Of a stretch of 6,827 nucleotides of DNA, positions 1-5,815 are shown in pieces. The stretch is taken from contig CACYDO010000103.1 in NCBI GenBank assembly GCA_902773165.1, positions 1-6,827 of the forward strand, given 5' to 3'. The position numbers and the translations under genes are program-made. The stretch is from an uncultured Ruminococcus sp. GTDB taxonomy: Bacteria > Bacillota > Clostridia > Oscillospirales > Acutalibacteraceae. A model generated the notes under the pieces. It worked only from the letters and a program-made list of their open reading frames with translations, was not told the origin of the DNA and did not search any database. Within the stretch, counting starts at the first letter, position 1. Each line of letters begins with the position of its first letter.

Positions 1-15
1 ATTAATCACTTATAT

Positions 16-53
16 AAAAAATTCCCCTTTTCCAATTTACGAAAAGGGGAATT
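16..53 (-). terminator. Intrinsic terminator of the ABC exporter operon
   Basis: A 12-bp perfect inverted repeat (arms 20-31 and 42-53, extendable by one C-G pair at 32/41) contains a run of four G-C pairs. Read on the minus strand, it is followed at once by six Ts (complement of 16-21). It lies 13 nt beyond the permease stop codon. On the plus strand no T-run follows the stem, so it should act in the minus direction only and mark the end of the four-gene operon. Confidence 0.9.
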
Positions 54-66
54 ATAATTACTCATA

Positions 67-1326
67 TCATTCGTATCTGAGCGCGTCTATCGGGTTAAGG
101 TTTGCCGCCTTGATAGACGGAACAAGTCCGAAGATGATGCCTACGCCCATTGAGAAGGCTACCGAAATAATTATTGAGCTTATGCTGATAACTGCCGGCA
201 TTTGAATAATGAGTCCGACAAGCTTTGCTATACCGATTCCGATAAGCACGCCGATCACGCCGCCAAGACTTGTAAGCACGACTGATTCCGTAAGGAACTG
301 ACCGAGGATCACGCGTCTGCGTGCGCCCAAAGCCTTTTTCAGACCGATCTCTCTTGTTCGTTCCGTTACAGATACAAGCATAATATTCATTACGCCGATA
401 CCGCCTACGATAAGCGATATGCTTGCTATACCTATCAGCAGGATAGAAGCAACGCTCGTTATTTCGCCGAGGTATTCCGAGTCCTCCGTAAGACTTCCCG
501 ATTTGAATTCATAGTCGTTTGTAGGAAGACCATCGTTGAGAATACCTGCCGCCAATGTAGACGCTGCAACAAGCTGATCGGGGTCATCAATCTGTAAAAC
601 AACGCTCTGAATATCATCGTATCCCACTGCGTCGTTCCAGGACGTTGTCGGAATAAAAACTGAAGCGTTTACGAAGCCGACCTTCGAGAAATAGTCACTG
701 ATGTTTTCGATCTCACTGTAATCGGTCAGACGAGTTACAACGCCGACCACGGTAAAAAGCTCGTTGCCGATCTGAACTGTTTTTCCGAGAGCGCTCTCGT
801 TTTTAAACAGTGTTGTTGCAGCGAAATCCTCAAGGATAACGACATTGCTTCTGTTGTCAAAATCTCTCTGTGTAAATAGTCTGCCCGAAGTAAGCACGCG
901 TCCGTAAATGTTGAAATAATCAATATTTACGCCGCAGACCATTGCATAAGCGTTTTTGTCGAGATATTTAATCTCGTTGCTTCCGTATTCATGCTGATAA
1001 ATGGCTGATGCGCCGCTGACACCGGGGATCTGACGAATTTTGTCAAGCTCTTCCTCGGAAACTTTATCCACGCCTGATATAGGACCGTTCTGAGACGGGT
1101 CGTATTCCATAGACATGAATAAGGAGTCTTTTTCGTAAAGGCTGACAGTGATCGTGTTTGCATCGCCGCCGACCATAGAATCCTTTAGCTGTGCGCTTGC
1201 GCCTCCGATTATCGAAACAATGATGATGATCGACGCAATACCGATGATGATTCCGAGCATTGTAAGCACAGAGCGCATTCTGTGAGATCTTATGCCGCGA
1301 AAGGAGAGCATTATATTTTCAAGCAT
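67..1326 (-). CDS. MacB/FtsX-family ABC transporter permease
   Basis: 419-aa permease, expected to homodimerise and pair with the ATPase encoded upstream. The layout is that of the MacB family: a cytoplasmic amphipathic start, TM1 at about 19-40, a large extracytoplasmic MacB-PCD-like domain (about 45-285), then a C-terminal FtsX domain with TM2 (about 291-313), TM3 (about 347-372) and TM4 (about 379-402). The FtsX coupling segment after TM2 is clearly visible at 309-335, with TERTREIGL followed by KALGA. The C-terminus NPIDALRYE is also typical of the family. Length is normal for the stand-alone permease type; there is no fused ATPase as in E. coli MacB. The start is supported by GAGGTGA at 1332-1338, 5 nt before the ATG. 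It is the last gene of the operon, 19 nt after the second adaptor, and is followed by an intrinsic terminator. Family knowledge suggests mechanotransmission-type export of a peptide, lipid or toxic compound. The substrate is unknown. Confidence 0.95.
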   Translation of the reverse strand: MLENIMLSFRGIRSHRMRSVLTMLGIIIGIASIIIIVSIIGGASAQLKDSMVGGDANTITVSLYEKDSLFMSMEYDPSQNGPISGVDKVSEEELDKIRQIPGVSGASAIYQHEYGSNEIKYLDKNAYAMVCGVNIDYFNIYGRVLTSGRLFTQRDFDNRSNVVILEDFAATTLFKNESALGKTVQIGNELFTVVGVVTRLTDYSEIENISDYFSKVGFVNASVFIPTTSWNDAVGYDDIQSVVLQIDDPDQLVAASTLAAGILNDGLPTNDYEFKSGSLTEDSEYLGEITSVASILLIGIASISLIVGGIGVMNIMLVSVTERTREIGLKKALGARRRVILGQFLTESVVLTSLGGVIGVLIGIGIAKLVGLIIQMPAVISISSIIISVAFSMGVGIIFGLVPSIKAANLNPIDALRYE

Positions 1327-1345
1327 TTAATTCACCTCGCATTTA

Positions 1346-3109
1346 TCAATAGAAGATACCAAGATCATAGTACATATCTTCAAATGAAGTTTGGGTCGTC
1401 TGAGCGCCCTCAACAGCCTTTCCGTAGGGGAAGGCGATAAGCTCGTCCTGGCTCAGTCCGCTTGTGATCTCGTAAGCGCCGTAGTATGTGTTGCCAATGG
1501 TCACGTATCGTTTTTCTATAAGATCATTTTCTCCGGCGATCATCACGTAATATCTTGCGGCTTCGCTGCGAACGAGAGGCGCAGGGATATAAAATGTTTC
1601 TTCGCCCTCCTCGGGTATAAGCTTAATCTGAACCTCACTGTCTTCCGTGATCTCCATATCCTGATCTATTGCAACAGTGAATTTATACTGTGATTCGAGA
1701 ATGCCGCTTGTCATATCCTCCATACCGTCAAGCTCTGTCGGGCGATCTTCAAGAGCAATGACCTTTCCGTCTGACATAGCGCCTGTTTCAAAATTAGTTA
1801 TCGTTGCAAGCATTCCGACGTACACGCTGTCACGCGAAAATTCGCCCACAGATGCCGAAACGCTCATTCCGGCGTCGTTGGTAATCGTAAGATATGCGCC
1901 CGATTCGTTAAGGTGGTAAATATCCTTTGCAAGGTAGGTGACAACTCCGTCGATCTCAGCGACCTCACCGCCTGTTTCAGCAAGCTTTTTATTTCTTTTC
2001 GAGGTAAGCTCAGCCTGCTTTTTCTGAAGCTCCAGAGCAGCCTTTTCCTTTTCCTTAGCTGCGATCATGTCTTTAAGCTCCTGAGCTGAATAAATGTAAT
2101 TGTCGTTAAGCGAAATTTCCCCGGCAGAGTCATCATTTGCAGTCTGCTGCTGAATCGGCTCCTCGGGAAGCTCCGGTTCTCCGTCGGGGAACTCAAAGCC
2201 CTCGGGCATCTCAGCGCCTGCGCCGCCCTGTACTGAGCCGCTTGCTGCGGCAAATGCTGCGAAGCCTGCGGAGTCTCCGTTAAAGGCGACCATTCCGTCG
2301 GGCGTCATCGTTACGCCGTCGCTTACGGGGAAATCGGCAGCCGTGCTCTTGTCTATTTTTGAGCCGTCAATAATTCTTGCGAAAAGCTGATTGCCTTCTG
2401 CGTCACAAACATAAAAGGCGGCGTGCTTCGGCTCTTTTTCGTCTGCAAGAGTCAGCAGATAATCCTTTGATATTACCGTTTCAAGTCCGACCTGGAAAAT
2501 ATACGGGTCGTCCTCTTTGCCTGAGCCGATGAGCGGCTTCGATTTTGCAGTTATGAGCTTTTCAAACGGAGATGAAGGTTCATCGGGAGTTTCGGTCTTG
2601 CTGTCGGAATCGGTGTCTTCCGGATTCTCTTCCGGTACAAAATCCTCGGGAGCATTTTCCGAAGGCTGTAATCTTGTAAGTACGTTAAGTTCATTCTGAG
2701 CGATCGTGATATCGTTGGTGAGAGTTTTGACCATCAGATCTGCGTCGGCTACGCTGTCTTCCAGGTCATGAGTATCGTAAGAGATCAGCAGATCGCCCTT
2801 CTTTACGGTATCGCCTTTTTTTACATTCACCTTGTCGATCTTTAGCTCGTTGTTGACTTTAACGCTGACAACGCTGCCCTTTACGAGCTTTCCGTAATAA
2901 GTCGAGCCTTCCTCGCCCATAGCGTACATTTCGCCTTCCTTTGCAGCGGATGATACCGTTGCAACCTTGACGTATTTATTTGATTCGTAAATTGTTTTCC
3001 CTATGAATCCGCCTCCAACGGCGAGAAGAATAAGAAGCGGAACAACGATGTATCTTGCCTTGATATGTCGCGTCATAACGTTTTTATTTTTGTCTTTATT
3101 CCTGCTCAT
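1346..3109 (-). CDS. Large HlyD/MacA-type membrane-fusion adaptor with an inserted domain
   Basis: 587-aa adaptor for the exporter. The frame is open up to 3157, but the ATG at 3109 is preferred because a full GGAGGTGA (3115-3122) sits 5 nt upstream; the earlier ATG lacks this and would deepen the overlap with the ATPase gene. Numbering is from that start. A basic N-terminus leads into one TM helix (about 19-40). A first lipoyl-like half follows at about 78-112 (VKKGDTVKKGDLLISYD), then helix 1 (about 113-147), an insertion (about 148-338), Lys/Glu-rich helix 2 (about 340-378), the second lipoyl half (about 382-412, GVVTYLA), a beta-barrel region and a C-terminal membrane-proximal domain. The insertion has an acidic Pro/Ser/Thr linker (148-180), a probably globular part (about 190-275), and a Gly/Ala stretch followed by a Pro/Glu stretch (about 278-322). 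The C-terminal part (YEITSGL, then IAFP) resembles that of the first adaptor. Together the sequence supports an extracytoplasmic adaptor anchored in the membrane. The role of the insertion is unknown. Confidence 0.9.
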   Translation of the reverse strand: MSRNKDKNKNVMTRHIKARYIVVPLLILLAVGGGFIGKTIYESNKYVKVATVSSAAKEGEMYAMGEEGSTYYGKLVKGSVVSVKVNNELKIDKVNVKKGDTVKKGDLLISYDTHDLEDSVADADLMVKTLTNDITIAQNELNVLTRLQPSENAPEDFVPEENPEDTDSDSKTETPDEPSSPFEKLITAKSKPLIGSGKEDDPYIFQVGLETVISKDYLLTLADEKEPKHAAFYVCDAEGNQLFARIIDGSKIDKSTAADFPVSDGVTMTPDGMVAFNGDSAGFAAFAAASGSVQGGAGAEMPEGFEFPDGEPELPEEPIQQQTANDDSAGEISLNDNYIYSAQELKDMIAAKEKEKAALELQKKQAELTSKRNKKLAETGGEVAEIDGVVTYLAKDIYHLNESGAYLTITNDAGMSVSASVGEFSRDSVYVGMLATITNFETGAMSDGKVIALEDRPTELDGMEDMTSGILESQYKFTVAIDQDMEITEDSEVQIKLIPEEGEETFYIPAPLVRSEAARYYVMIAGENDLIEKRYVTIGNTYYGAYEITSGLSQDELIAFPYGKAVEGAQTTQTSFEDMYYDLGIFY

Positions 3110-3824
3110 ATACTTCACCTCCGTGCTGTCTGCGGCTGGTCTGCTGCTCGAATTCACCTAACGTCATCAGCTCTCCGTCGTAGATAACGACGATCTTATC
3201 CGCGCAGTCTGCCACGCTTTTTTCATGTGTTATCATAACGATGGTAGAGCCTTCCTGATTGAGAGAAGAAAACAGCTCCATGACCTGTTCGCCAGAGCGT
3301 GAGTCGAGCGCGCCTGTAGGCTCGTCGGCAAGCAGTATTTTAGGCGAATTAACGATAGCGCGCGCTATTGCAACACGCTGCTTCTGACCGCCGGAAAGCT
3401 GAGTCGGCATAAATTTCATTCTATCTGCAAGACCTACTCTTTCAAGTGCGGCTTCAGCGATCTCGCGGCGTTTTTTCTTTTTAACTCCGGCGTAGAGAAG
3501 AGGAAGCTCTACATTGGAAAGCGCCGTTTCACGCGGCATAAGGTTAAAATTCTGAAAGACGAAGCCTATGCCCTTGTTGCGAATCGCGGAAAGAGAGTGA
3601 TCGTTCTGAACGGAGATGTCTATGCCGTCAAAAAGATATTGTCCGCTCGTAGGCTTATCGAGAAGACCTATAATGTTCATCAGCGTCGATTTACCCGAAC
3701 CCGAAGGACCCATAACAGAAAGGTAATCACCCTCTTTGACCTGAAGATCAATATTTTTCAGCACGGGAACTTCCATGTCGCCGATGTTGTAGTTTTTATA
3801 AATTCCTTTTAAATCGAGGATCAT
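3096..3824 (-). CDS. ABC transporter ATP-binding protein, LolD/MacB type
   Basis: 242-aa cytoplasmic ATPase that should dimerise and power the permease at 67-1326. All ABC motifs are intact: Walker A GPSGSGKST (39-47), Q-loop Gln91 in FVFQNFNL, signature LSGGQ (143-147), Walker B ILLADE with catalytic Glu168, D-loop GALD (171-174) and H-loop His200 (MITHE). The N-terminal IYKNY and the PTSG and NVELPLLYAGV segments are typical of the MacB/LolD/FtsE group. Length is close to the family norm. The start at 3824 fits the usual N-terminus of the family. The nearest strong ribosome binding site (AGGAGG, 3837-3842) is 12 nt upstream, somewhat far, though GGCGG-like bases lie closer. It sits between the two adaptor genes, 19 nt after the first and overlapping the second by 14 nt. 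The tail after residue 225 is polar and diverges from the core fold. Confidence 0.97.
   Translation of the reverse strand: MILDLKGIYKNYNIGDMEVPVLKNIDLQVKEGDYLSVMGPSGSGKSTLMNIIGLLDKPTSGQYLFDGIDISVQNDHSLSAIRNKGIGFVFQNFNLMPRETALSNVELPLLYAGVKKKKRREIAEAALERVGLADRMKFMPTQLSGGQKQRVAIARAIVNSPKILLADEPTGALDSRSGEQVMELFSSLNQEGSTIVMITHEKSVADCADKIVVIYDGELMTLGEFEQQTSRRQHGGEVYEQE
3115..3122 (-). promoter_or_regulatory. Ribosome binding site deciding the start of the large adaptor
   Basis: GGAGGTGA on the minus strand, 5 nt before the ATG at 3107-3109. It lies inside the last codons of the ATPase gene, whose stop codon (3096-3098) is beyond the adaptor start. This gives a 14-nt overlap and suggests translational coupling of ATPase and adaptor. 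It also argues against the in-frame ATG at 3157. Confidence 0.85.
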
Positions 3825-3843
3825 AACAACTGTCCGCCTCCTC

Positions 3844-5022
3844 TTAGCCTAAATCTTCCGCCGGCATACCGTCCTGAGCAATCACATCATCTTCCTCGAA
3901 GCCGCGGGCTGTTTCCATACCTTCAAAGAATCTGTCCTCGGGGAACGCAATGTAGTCATCGTCGTTAAGTCCCGATTTGATCTCATATTCATATGCAGCG
4001 TCATCATATTCGCCAAGCTCCACATTGCGTTTTGCCAAAGAGCCGTTGTTGTCTACCCATACGTAGGGCGCGGAGTCCGCGTCAACGATGTAAGACTCGT
4101 CGAGCCACAACCCCTCTTTGTCTTCGTCATTTACACCCAGGTCCTCCTCGATCGTAACGTGCTGACCGATAAGAAGCCCGTCTGAGCTGTCAAGAGAAAT
4201 GTAAACGGGGTATTTTGTTGTTGTTTCAAGACCGTATCCGATGTTGTTTGTGATAGGCTTGGCAGTATCTATAGAAACTACCTTACCCGTCCAGGTCAGA
4301 GCTTCGTTTGTACGAGAGCGAATAAGAATAGGCTCGTCTACGTAAAGCTCGGAAACGTGCTCTTCGCTGATCGTAGCTTTAACTCTGAGATCACCGGAGG
4401 AGGTGATCGTTATGTAAGCCTCTGCTGTAGGGTCATCGACTGTTTTGATAACGCCGTCCACAGAGGATTTTACAACGGCGTTTTTGATGGAGTTCTCTAT
4501 TTTTGTTATTGTTTTGTCGAGAGTTTCCTTGCTGTACTCCGCTTTTTTGAGATTCAGTTTTGTTGCCTCTATCTGATTTTCAAGCGAAAGACGGCGGTTG
4601 CCGGTAGAGGATCTCTGCTCCCTTTCAAGTGCGGCGATCTGCTCGTTGTAGGAGTTAATCTCCGATTGAGCCTGTTCGCGGTCGAGCTTGCTCTGGTCAA
4701 GCTGGAACTGCATTTCATCAACGTCATACTCAAAAAGCTTGTCGCCCTTTTTGATCTCGTCGCCTTCCTTAACGAATACCGTCTTTATTTTCTTCTCGGT
4801 GTCGCTGTCTACATTAACGACTTCCTGTGATTCCACGACAGCGCTGTATCGGTTCGATAAGAATTCGTTGTCGGTGTTAAAGCTGCTTATTTTAGATACA
4901 TAAGCGATGTTGTCGTTAAAGCCTGAACCACCCGTCAGCATTGGTACGCCGACAAAATATACGGCTGCGCCCAACGCCGCGATCAATGCAATGATGATAA
5001 TGGTCTTGATTACCTTTTTCAT
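3844..5022 (-). CDS. HlyD/MacA-type membrane-fusion (periplasmic-adaptor-like) protein
   Basis: 392-aa adaptor, first gene of the exporter operon. One N-terminal TM anchor (about 5-29, no lipobox Cys) is followed by an extracytoplasmic part. This holds a first lipoyl-like half (about 62-100, VKEGDEIKKGDKLFEYD), an uninterrupted coiled-coil hairpin (about 102-182, rich in Gln, Glu, Lys and Leu, with a turn near SSTGNRR at 138-144), the second lipoyl half (about 183-208, SSVDGVIKTV), a beta-barrel (about 210-295) and a membrane-proximal domain ending in YEIKSGL (346-352) and IAFP (358-361). The tail is acidic (EEDDV). Start ATG at 5022 has GGAGG (5030-5034) 7 nt upstream. In Gram-negatives such proteins reach an outer-membrane channel. 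Here the likely job is to bind the permease and guide substrate across the thick wall side, but that is inference. It is about 200 residues shorter than the second adaptor, mainly because it lacks the hairpin insertion. Confidence 0.93.
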   Translation of the reverse strand: MKKVIKTIIIIALIAALGAAVYFVGVPMLTGGSGFNDNIAYVSKISSFNTDNEFLSNRYSAVVESQEVVNVDSDTEKKIKTVFVKEGDEIKKGDKLFEYDVDEMQFQLDQSKLDREQAQSEINSYNEQIAALEREQRSSTGNRRLSLENQIEATKLNLKKAEYSKETLDKTITKIENSIKNAVVKSSVDGVIKTVDDPTAEAYITITSSGDLRVKATISEEHVSELYVDEPILIRSRTNEALTWTGKVVSIDTAKPITNNIGYGLETTTKYPVYISLDSSDGLLIGQHVTIEEDLGVNDEDKEGLWLDESYIVDADSAPYVWVDNNGSLAKRNVELGEYDDAAYEYEIKSGLNDDDYIAFPEDRFFEGMETARGFEEDDVIAQDGMPAEDLG

Positions 5023-5062
5023 AGACGTTCCTCCGTTTATTTGTTCTATTTGGATTAATACA

Positions 5063-5092
5063 ATTATAGCACGCTTGTTCTTTATATGTCAA
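5063..5092 (-). promoter_or_regulatory. Sigma-A promoter of the exporter operon
   Basis: On the minus strand: TTGACA (5087-5092), an 18-nt spacer, then TATAAT (5063-5068). TGC directly before the -10 makes it an extended -10. Both hexamers match the consensus perfectly. Transcription should start near 5056, leaving a leader of about 33 nt that contains the GGAGG of the first adaptor. Such a promoter suggests strong basal expression unless a repressor acts on it. Confidence 0.85.
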
Positions 5093-5130
5093 TAGAGAGT
5101 GAATAATAAAGTTGTACAAACCTATAACAT

Positions 5131-5159
5131 ATTTTACACTAAACTACTATAAAGGTCAA
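5131..5159 (-). promoter_or_regulatory. Possible second, upstream promoter of the exporter operon
   Basis: On the minus strand: TTGACC (5154-5159), a 17-nt spacer and TAAAAT (5131-5136). Each hexamer has one mismatch to consensus. It points towards the operon and lies about 67 bp upstream of the stronger promoter. The 8-bp palindrome TTGTACAA (5112-5119) falls just after its expected start. AT-rich DNA produces such matches by chance, so this is tentative. Confidence 0.4.
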
Positions 5160-5178
5160 TAAATTATTCCCGGGTCGG

Positions 5179-5194
5179 CCGGGCGAGCGCCCGG
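5179..5194. other. GC-rich hairpin abutting repeat copy 1
   Basis: CCGGGC (5179-5184) and GCCCGG (5189-5194) form a perfect 6-bp stem around GAGC. It ends exactly where repeat copy 1 begins. Copy 2 has a hairpin of equal stem and loop length but different bases in a similar position. There is no U-tract on either strand, so it is not a terminator. Confidence 0.55.
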
Positions 5195-5254
5195 AGGCAG
5201 TTCCGGTCGGAATTTTTTGTAATCTATAGTTGGTCTCCGCGCCGCTGGCTGTCT
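5195..5254. repeat. Interspersed repeat, copy 1 (60 bp)
   Basis: Aligns without gaps to 5421-5480 with 4 differences in 60. It begins with AGGCAG and ends with CTGTCT, which pair end to end in a plus-strand RNA (one G-U). The internal palindrome TTCCGGTCGGAA is at 5201-5212, and a conserved AT-rich middle (GTAATCTATAGTTGG) leads to CCGCGCCGC. Confidence 0.85.
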
Positions 5255-5293
5255 ACTAATAATTTACATTAACTTATCGGGTCGGTATGCACA

Positions 5294-5317
5294 GACAGGT
5301 AGTTCCGGTTGGTATTT
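5294..5317. repeat. Interspersed repeat, partial and degenerate copy
   Basis: Matches 5418-5441, the left end of copy 2 and its flank, at 20 of 24 positions (GACAGGTAGTTCCGG against GACAGGCAGTTCCGG). The right part of the element is not recognisable after it. It lies 19 nt after a CGGGTCGG shared with the flank of copy 1. Confidence 0.6.
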
Positions 5318-5397
5318 GCCCTGAGAACATACGCACTGCAAAAGTGGCAGACGCGGCATTAAGTCGTCGTCTACCATAAACTTCATCGGAACAGCCC

Positions 5398-5413
5398 GTG
5401 GCCGCGTGGCCAC
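5398..5413. other. GC-rich hairpin preceding repeat copy 2
   Basis: GTGGCC (5398-5403) and GGCCAC (5408-5413) pair perfectly around GCGT, 7 nt before repeat copy 2. The stem sequence differs completely from the hairpin beside copy 1 while stem and loop lengths stay the same. No T-run follows it on either strand. Confidence 0.55.
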
Positions 5414-5420
5414 CGCCGAC

Positions 5421-5480
5421 AGGCAGTTCCGGTCGGAATCTTTTGTAATCTATAGTTGGTTTCCGCGCCGCAGGCTGCCT
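5421..5480. repeat. Interspersed repeat, copy 2 (60 bp)
   Basis: Second full copy of the element at 5195-5254 (56 of 60 identical). Its ends, AGGCAG (5421-5426) and CTGCCT (5475-5480), are perfect inverted repeats. TTCCGGTCGGAA is at 5427-5438. In addition CGGAAC at 5387-5392 can pair with GTTCCG at 5426-5431, competing with the internal palindrome. Confidence 0.85.
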
Positions 5481-5503
5481 TATATACTTAGGGCGATTCA
5501 TTC

Positions 5504-5530
5504 AAAAAAATCGCCCCGGAGAGGGGCGAT
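5504..5530 (-). terminator. Intrinsic terminator of the DUF378 gene
   Basis: An 8-bp perfect stem, ATCGCCCC/GGGGCGAT (arms 5510-5517 and 5523-5530), has a 5-nt loop. On the minus strand seven Ts follow, overlapping the last pair. It starts 4 nt after the stop codon of the DUF378 gene. On the plus strand the stem is followed by A residues, so it acts only on minus-strand transcripts. It separates the gene from the repeat region and the exporter operon. Confidence 0.9.
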
Positions 5531-5534
5531 AAAA

Positions 5535-5759
5535 TTAGTGGCTCATTACTCTGACAGGACGGTCATTTTCGTCCGGATCATGGATCAGAAGAGAAATACA
5601 CCAGATAGCACAAAGACCTACAAGTGTGTAGATAATTCTGCTGAGAATACTCGACTGACCGCCGAAGATCCATGCTACGAGGTCAAACTGGAAAATACCG
5701 ATAGAGCCCCAGTTAATGCCTCCGATAATGAGCAGGATCAAAGAGATCTTATTTAGCAT
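5535..5759 (-). CDS. DUF378 family small membrane protein
   Basis: 74-aa protein with two membrane helices (about 4-23 and 40-59) and a short charged, probably cytoplasmic tail. The hallmark of DUF378 (PF04070; Bacillus YuzA is a member) is visible: IIGGINWGSIGIFQFDLV at 11-28, then IFGG at 31-34 and SRIIYTLVGL at 40-49. Length is typical. The ATG at 5759 is chosen because AAGGA (5770-5774) lies 10 nt upstream and the family motif starts about 10 residues later. A GTG start at 5804 would add 15 untypical residues and lies inside a hairpin. No biochemical role is known for the family. It appears to be a single-gene unit, with its own terminator and 152 nt of upstream spacer. Confidence 0.9.
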   Translation of the reverse strand: MLNKISLILLIIGGINWGSIGIFQFDLVAWIFGGQSSILSRIIYTLVGLCAIWCISLLIHDPDENDRPVRVMSH

Positions 5760-5777
5760 AATATTCCATTCCTTTCG

Positions 5778-5815
5778 CGGACAGATCAAAACGAGCGGCC
5801 GCACGTTTTTGTCCG
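5778..5815 (-). promoter_or_regulatory. Long leader hairpin just upstream of the DUF378 ribosome binding site
   Basis: In the minus-strand transcript CGGACA pairs with TGTCCG (outer 6 bp, 5810-5815 with 5778-5783). AAAACG pairs with CGTTTT (inner 6 bp, 5804-5809 with 5788-5793). The self-complementary GCGGCCGC lies at the tip. Only GATC (5784-5787) is left bulged on one side. The hairpin ends 3-4 nt before the ribosome binding site of the DUF378 gene and has no U-tract, so it is not a terminator. It may influence translation or mRNA stability; the role is inferred. Confidence 0.55.

Larger units (their letters stand above)
5160..5503. other. Non-coding region made of structured, repeated GC-rich segments
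   Basis: No open frame here has a ribosome binding site or recognisable protein; the frames that cross it follow the repeats. The stretch lies between the terminator of the DUF378 gene and the exporter promoters. It contains two 60-bp repeat copies and a 24-bp partial copy, two GC-rich hairpins next to the full copies, and CGGGTCGG at both 5171-5178 and 5278-5285. It is clearly more GC-rich than the flanking AT-rich spacers. Likely an array of interspersed intergenic elements, possibly transcribed as RNA. Confidence 0.6.

Noticed and set aside
3110..3157. Upstream ATG extending the large adaptor by 16 residues
   Set aside because: The extension overlaps the ATPase tail, has no good ribosome binding site, and adds a polar stretch before an otherwise normal basic-plus-TM N-terminus. 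The ATG at 3109 has an ideal GGAGGTGA.
4357..4830. 157-codon open frame on the plus strand
   Set aside because: Lies wholly antisense to the first adaptor gene. Its hydrophobic composition reflects the reverse complement of charged coiled-coil codons, and no start signal is seen.
5171..5480. CRISPR array
   Set aside because: There are only two full repeats and one partial, 60 bp long, with unequal gaps that contain structured sequence, and no cas genes. Spacing and repeat length do not fit.
5195..5480. Insertion sequence or transposon ends
   Set aside because: The 60-bp copies have short inverted ends, but no transposase frame lies between or near them and no target-site duplication is evident. 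A small non-autonomous element remains possible but unproven.
5274..5501. 75-codon open frame on the minus strand over the repeat region
   Set aside because: It runs through two repeat copies, is Arg/Pro/Thr-rich with no recognisable domain, and has no ribosome binding site. GC-rich repeats keep the frame open by chance.
5406..5756. 116-codon open frame on the plus strand
   Set aside because: It is antisense to most of the DUF378 gene and its terminator and starts inside a repeat hairpin. No ribosome binding site or domain is visible.
5795..5802. GCGGCCGC as a cloning site
   Set aside because: Although this is a NotI recognition sequence, it forms the tip of a longer native-looking hairpin and no vector sequence flanks it.
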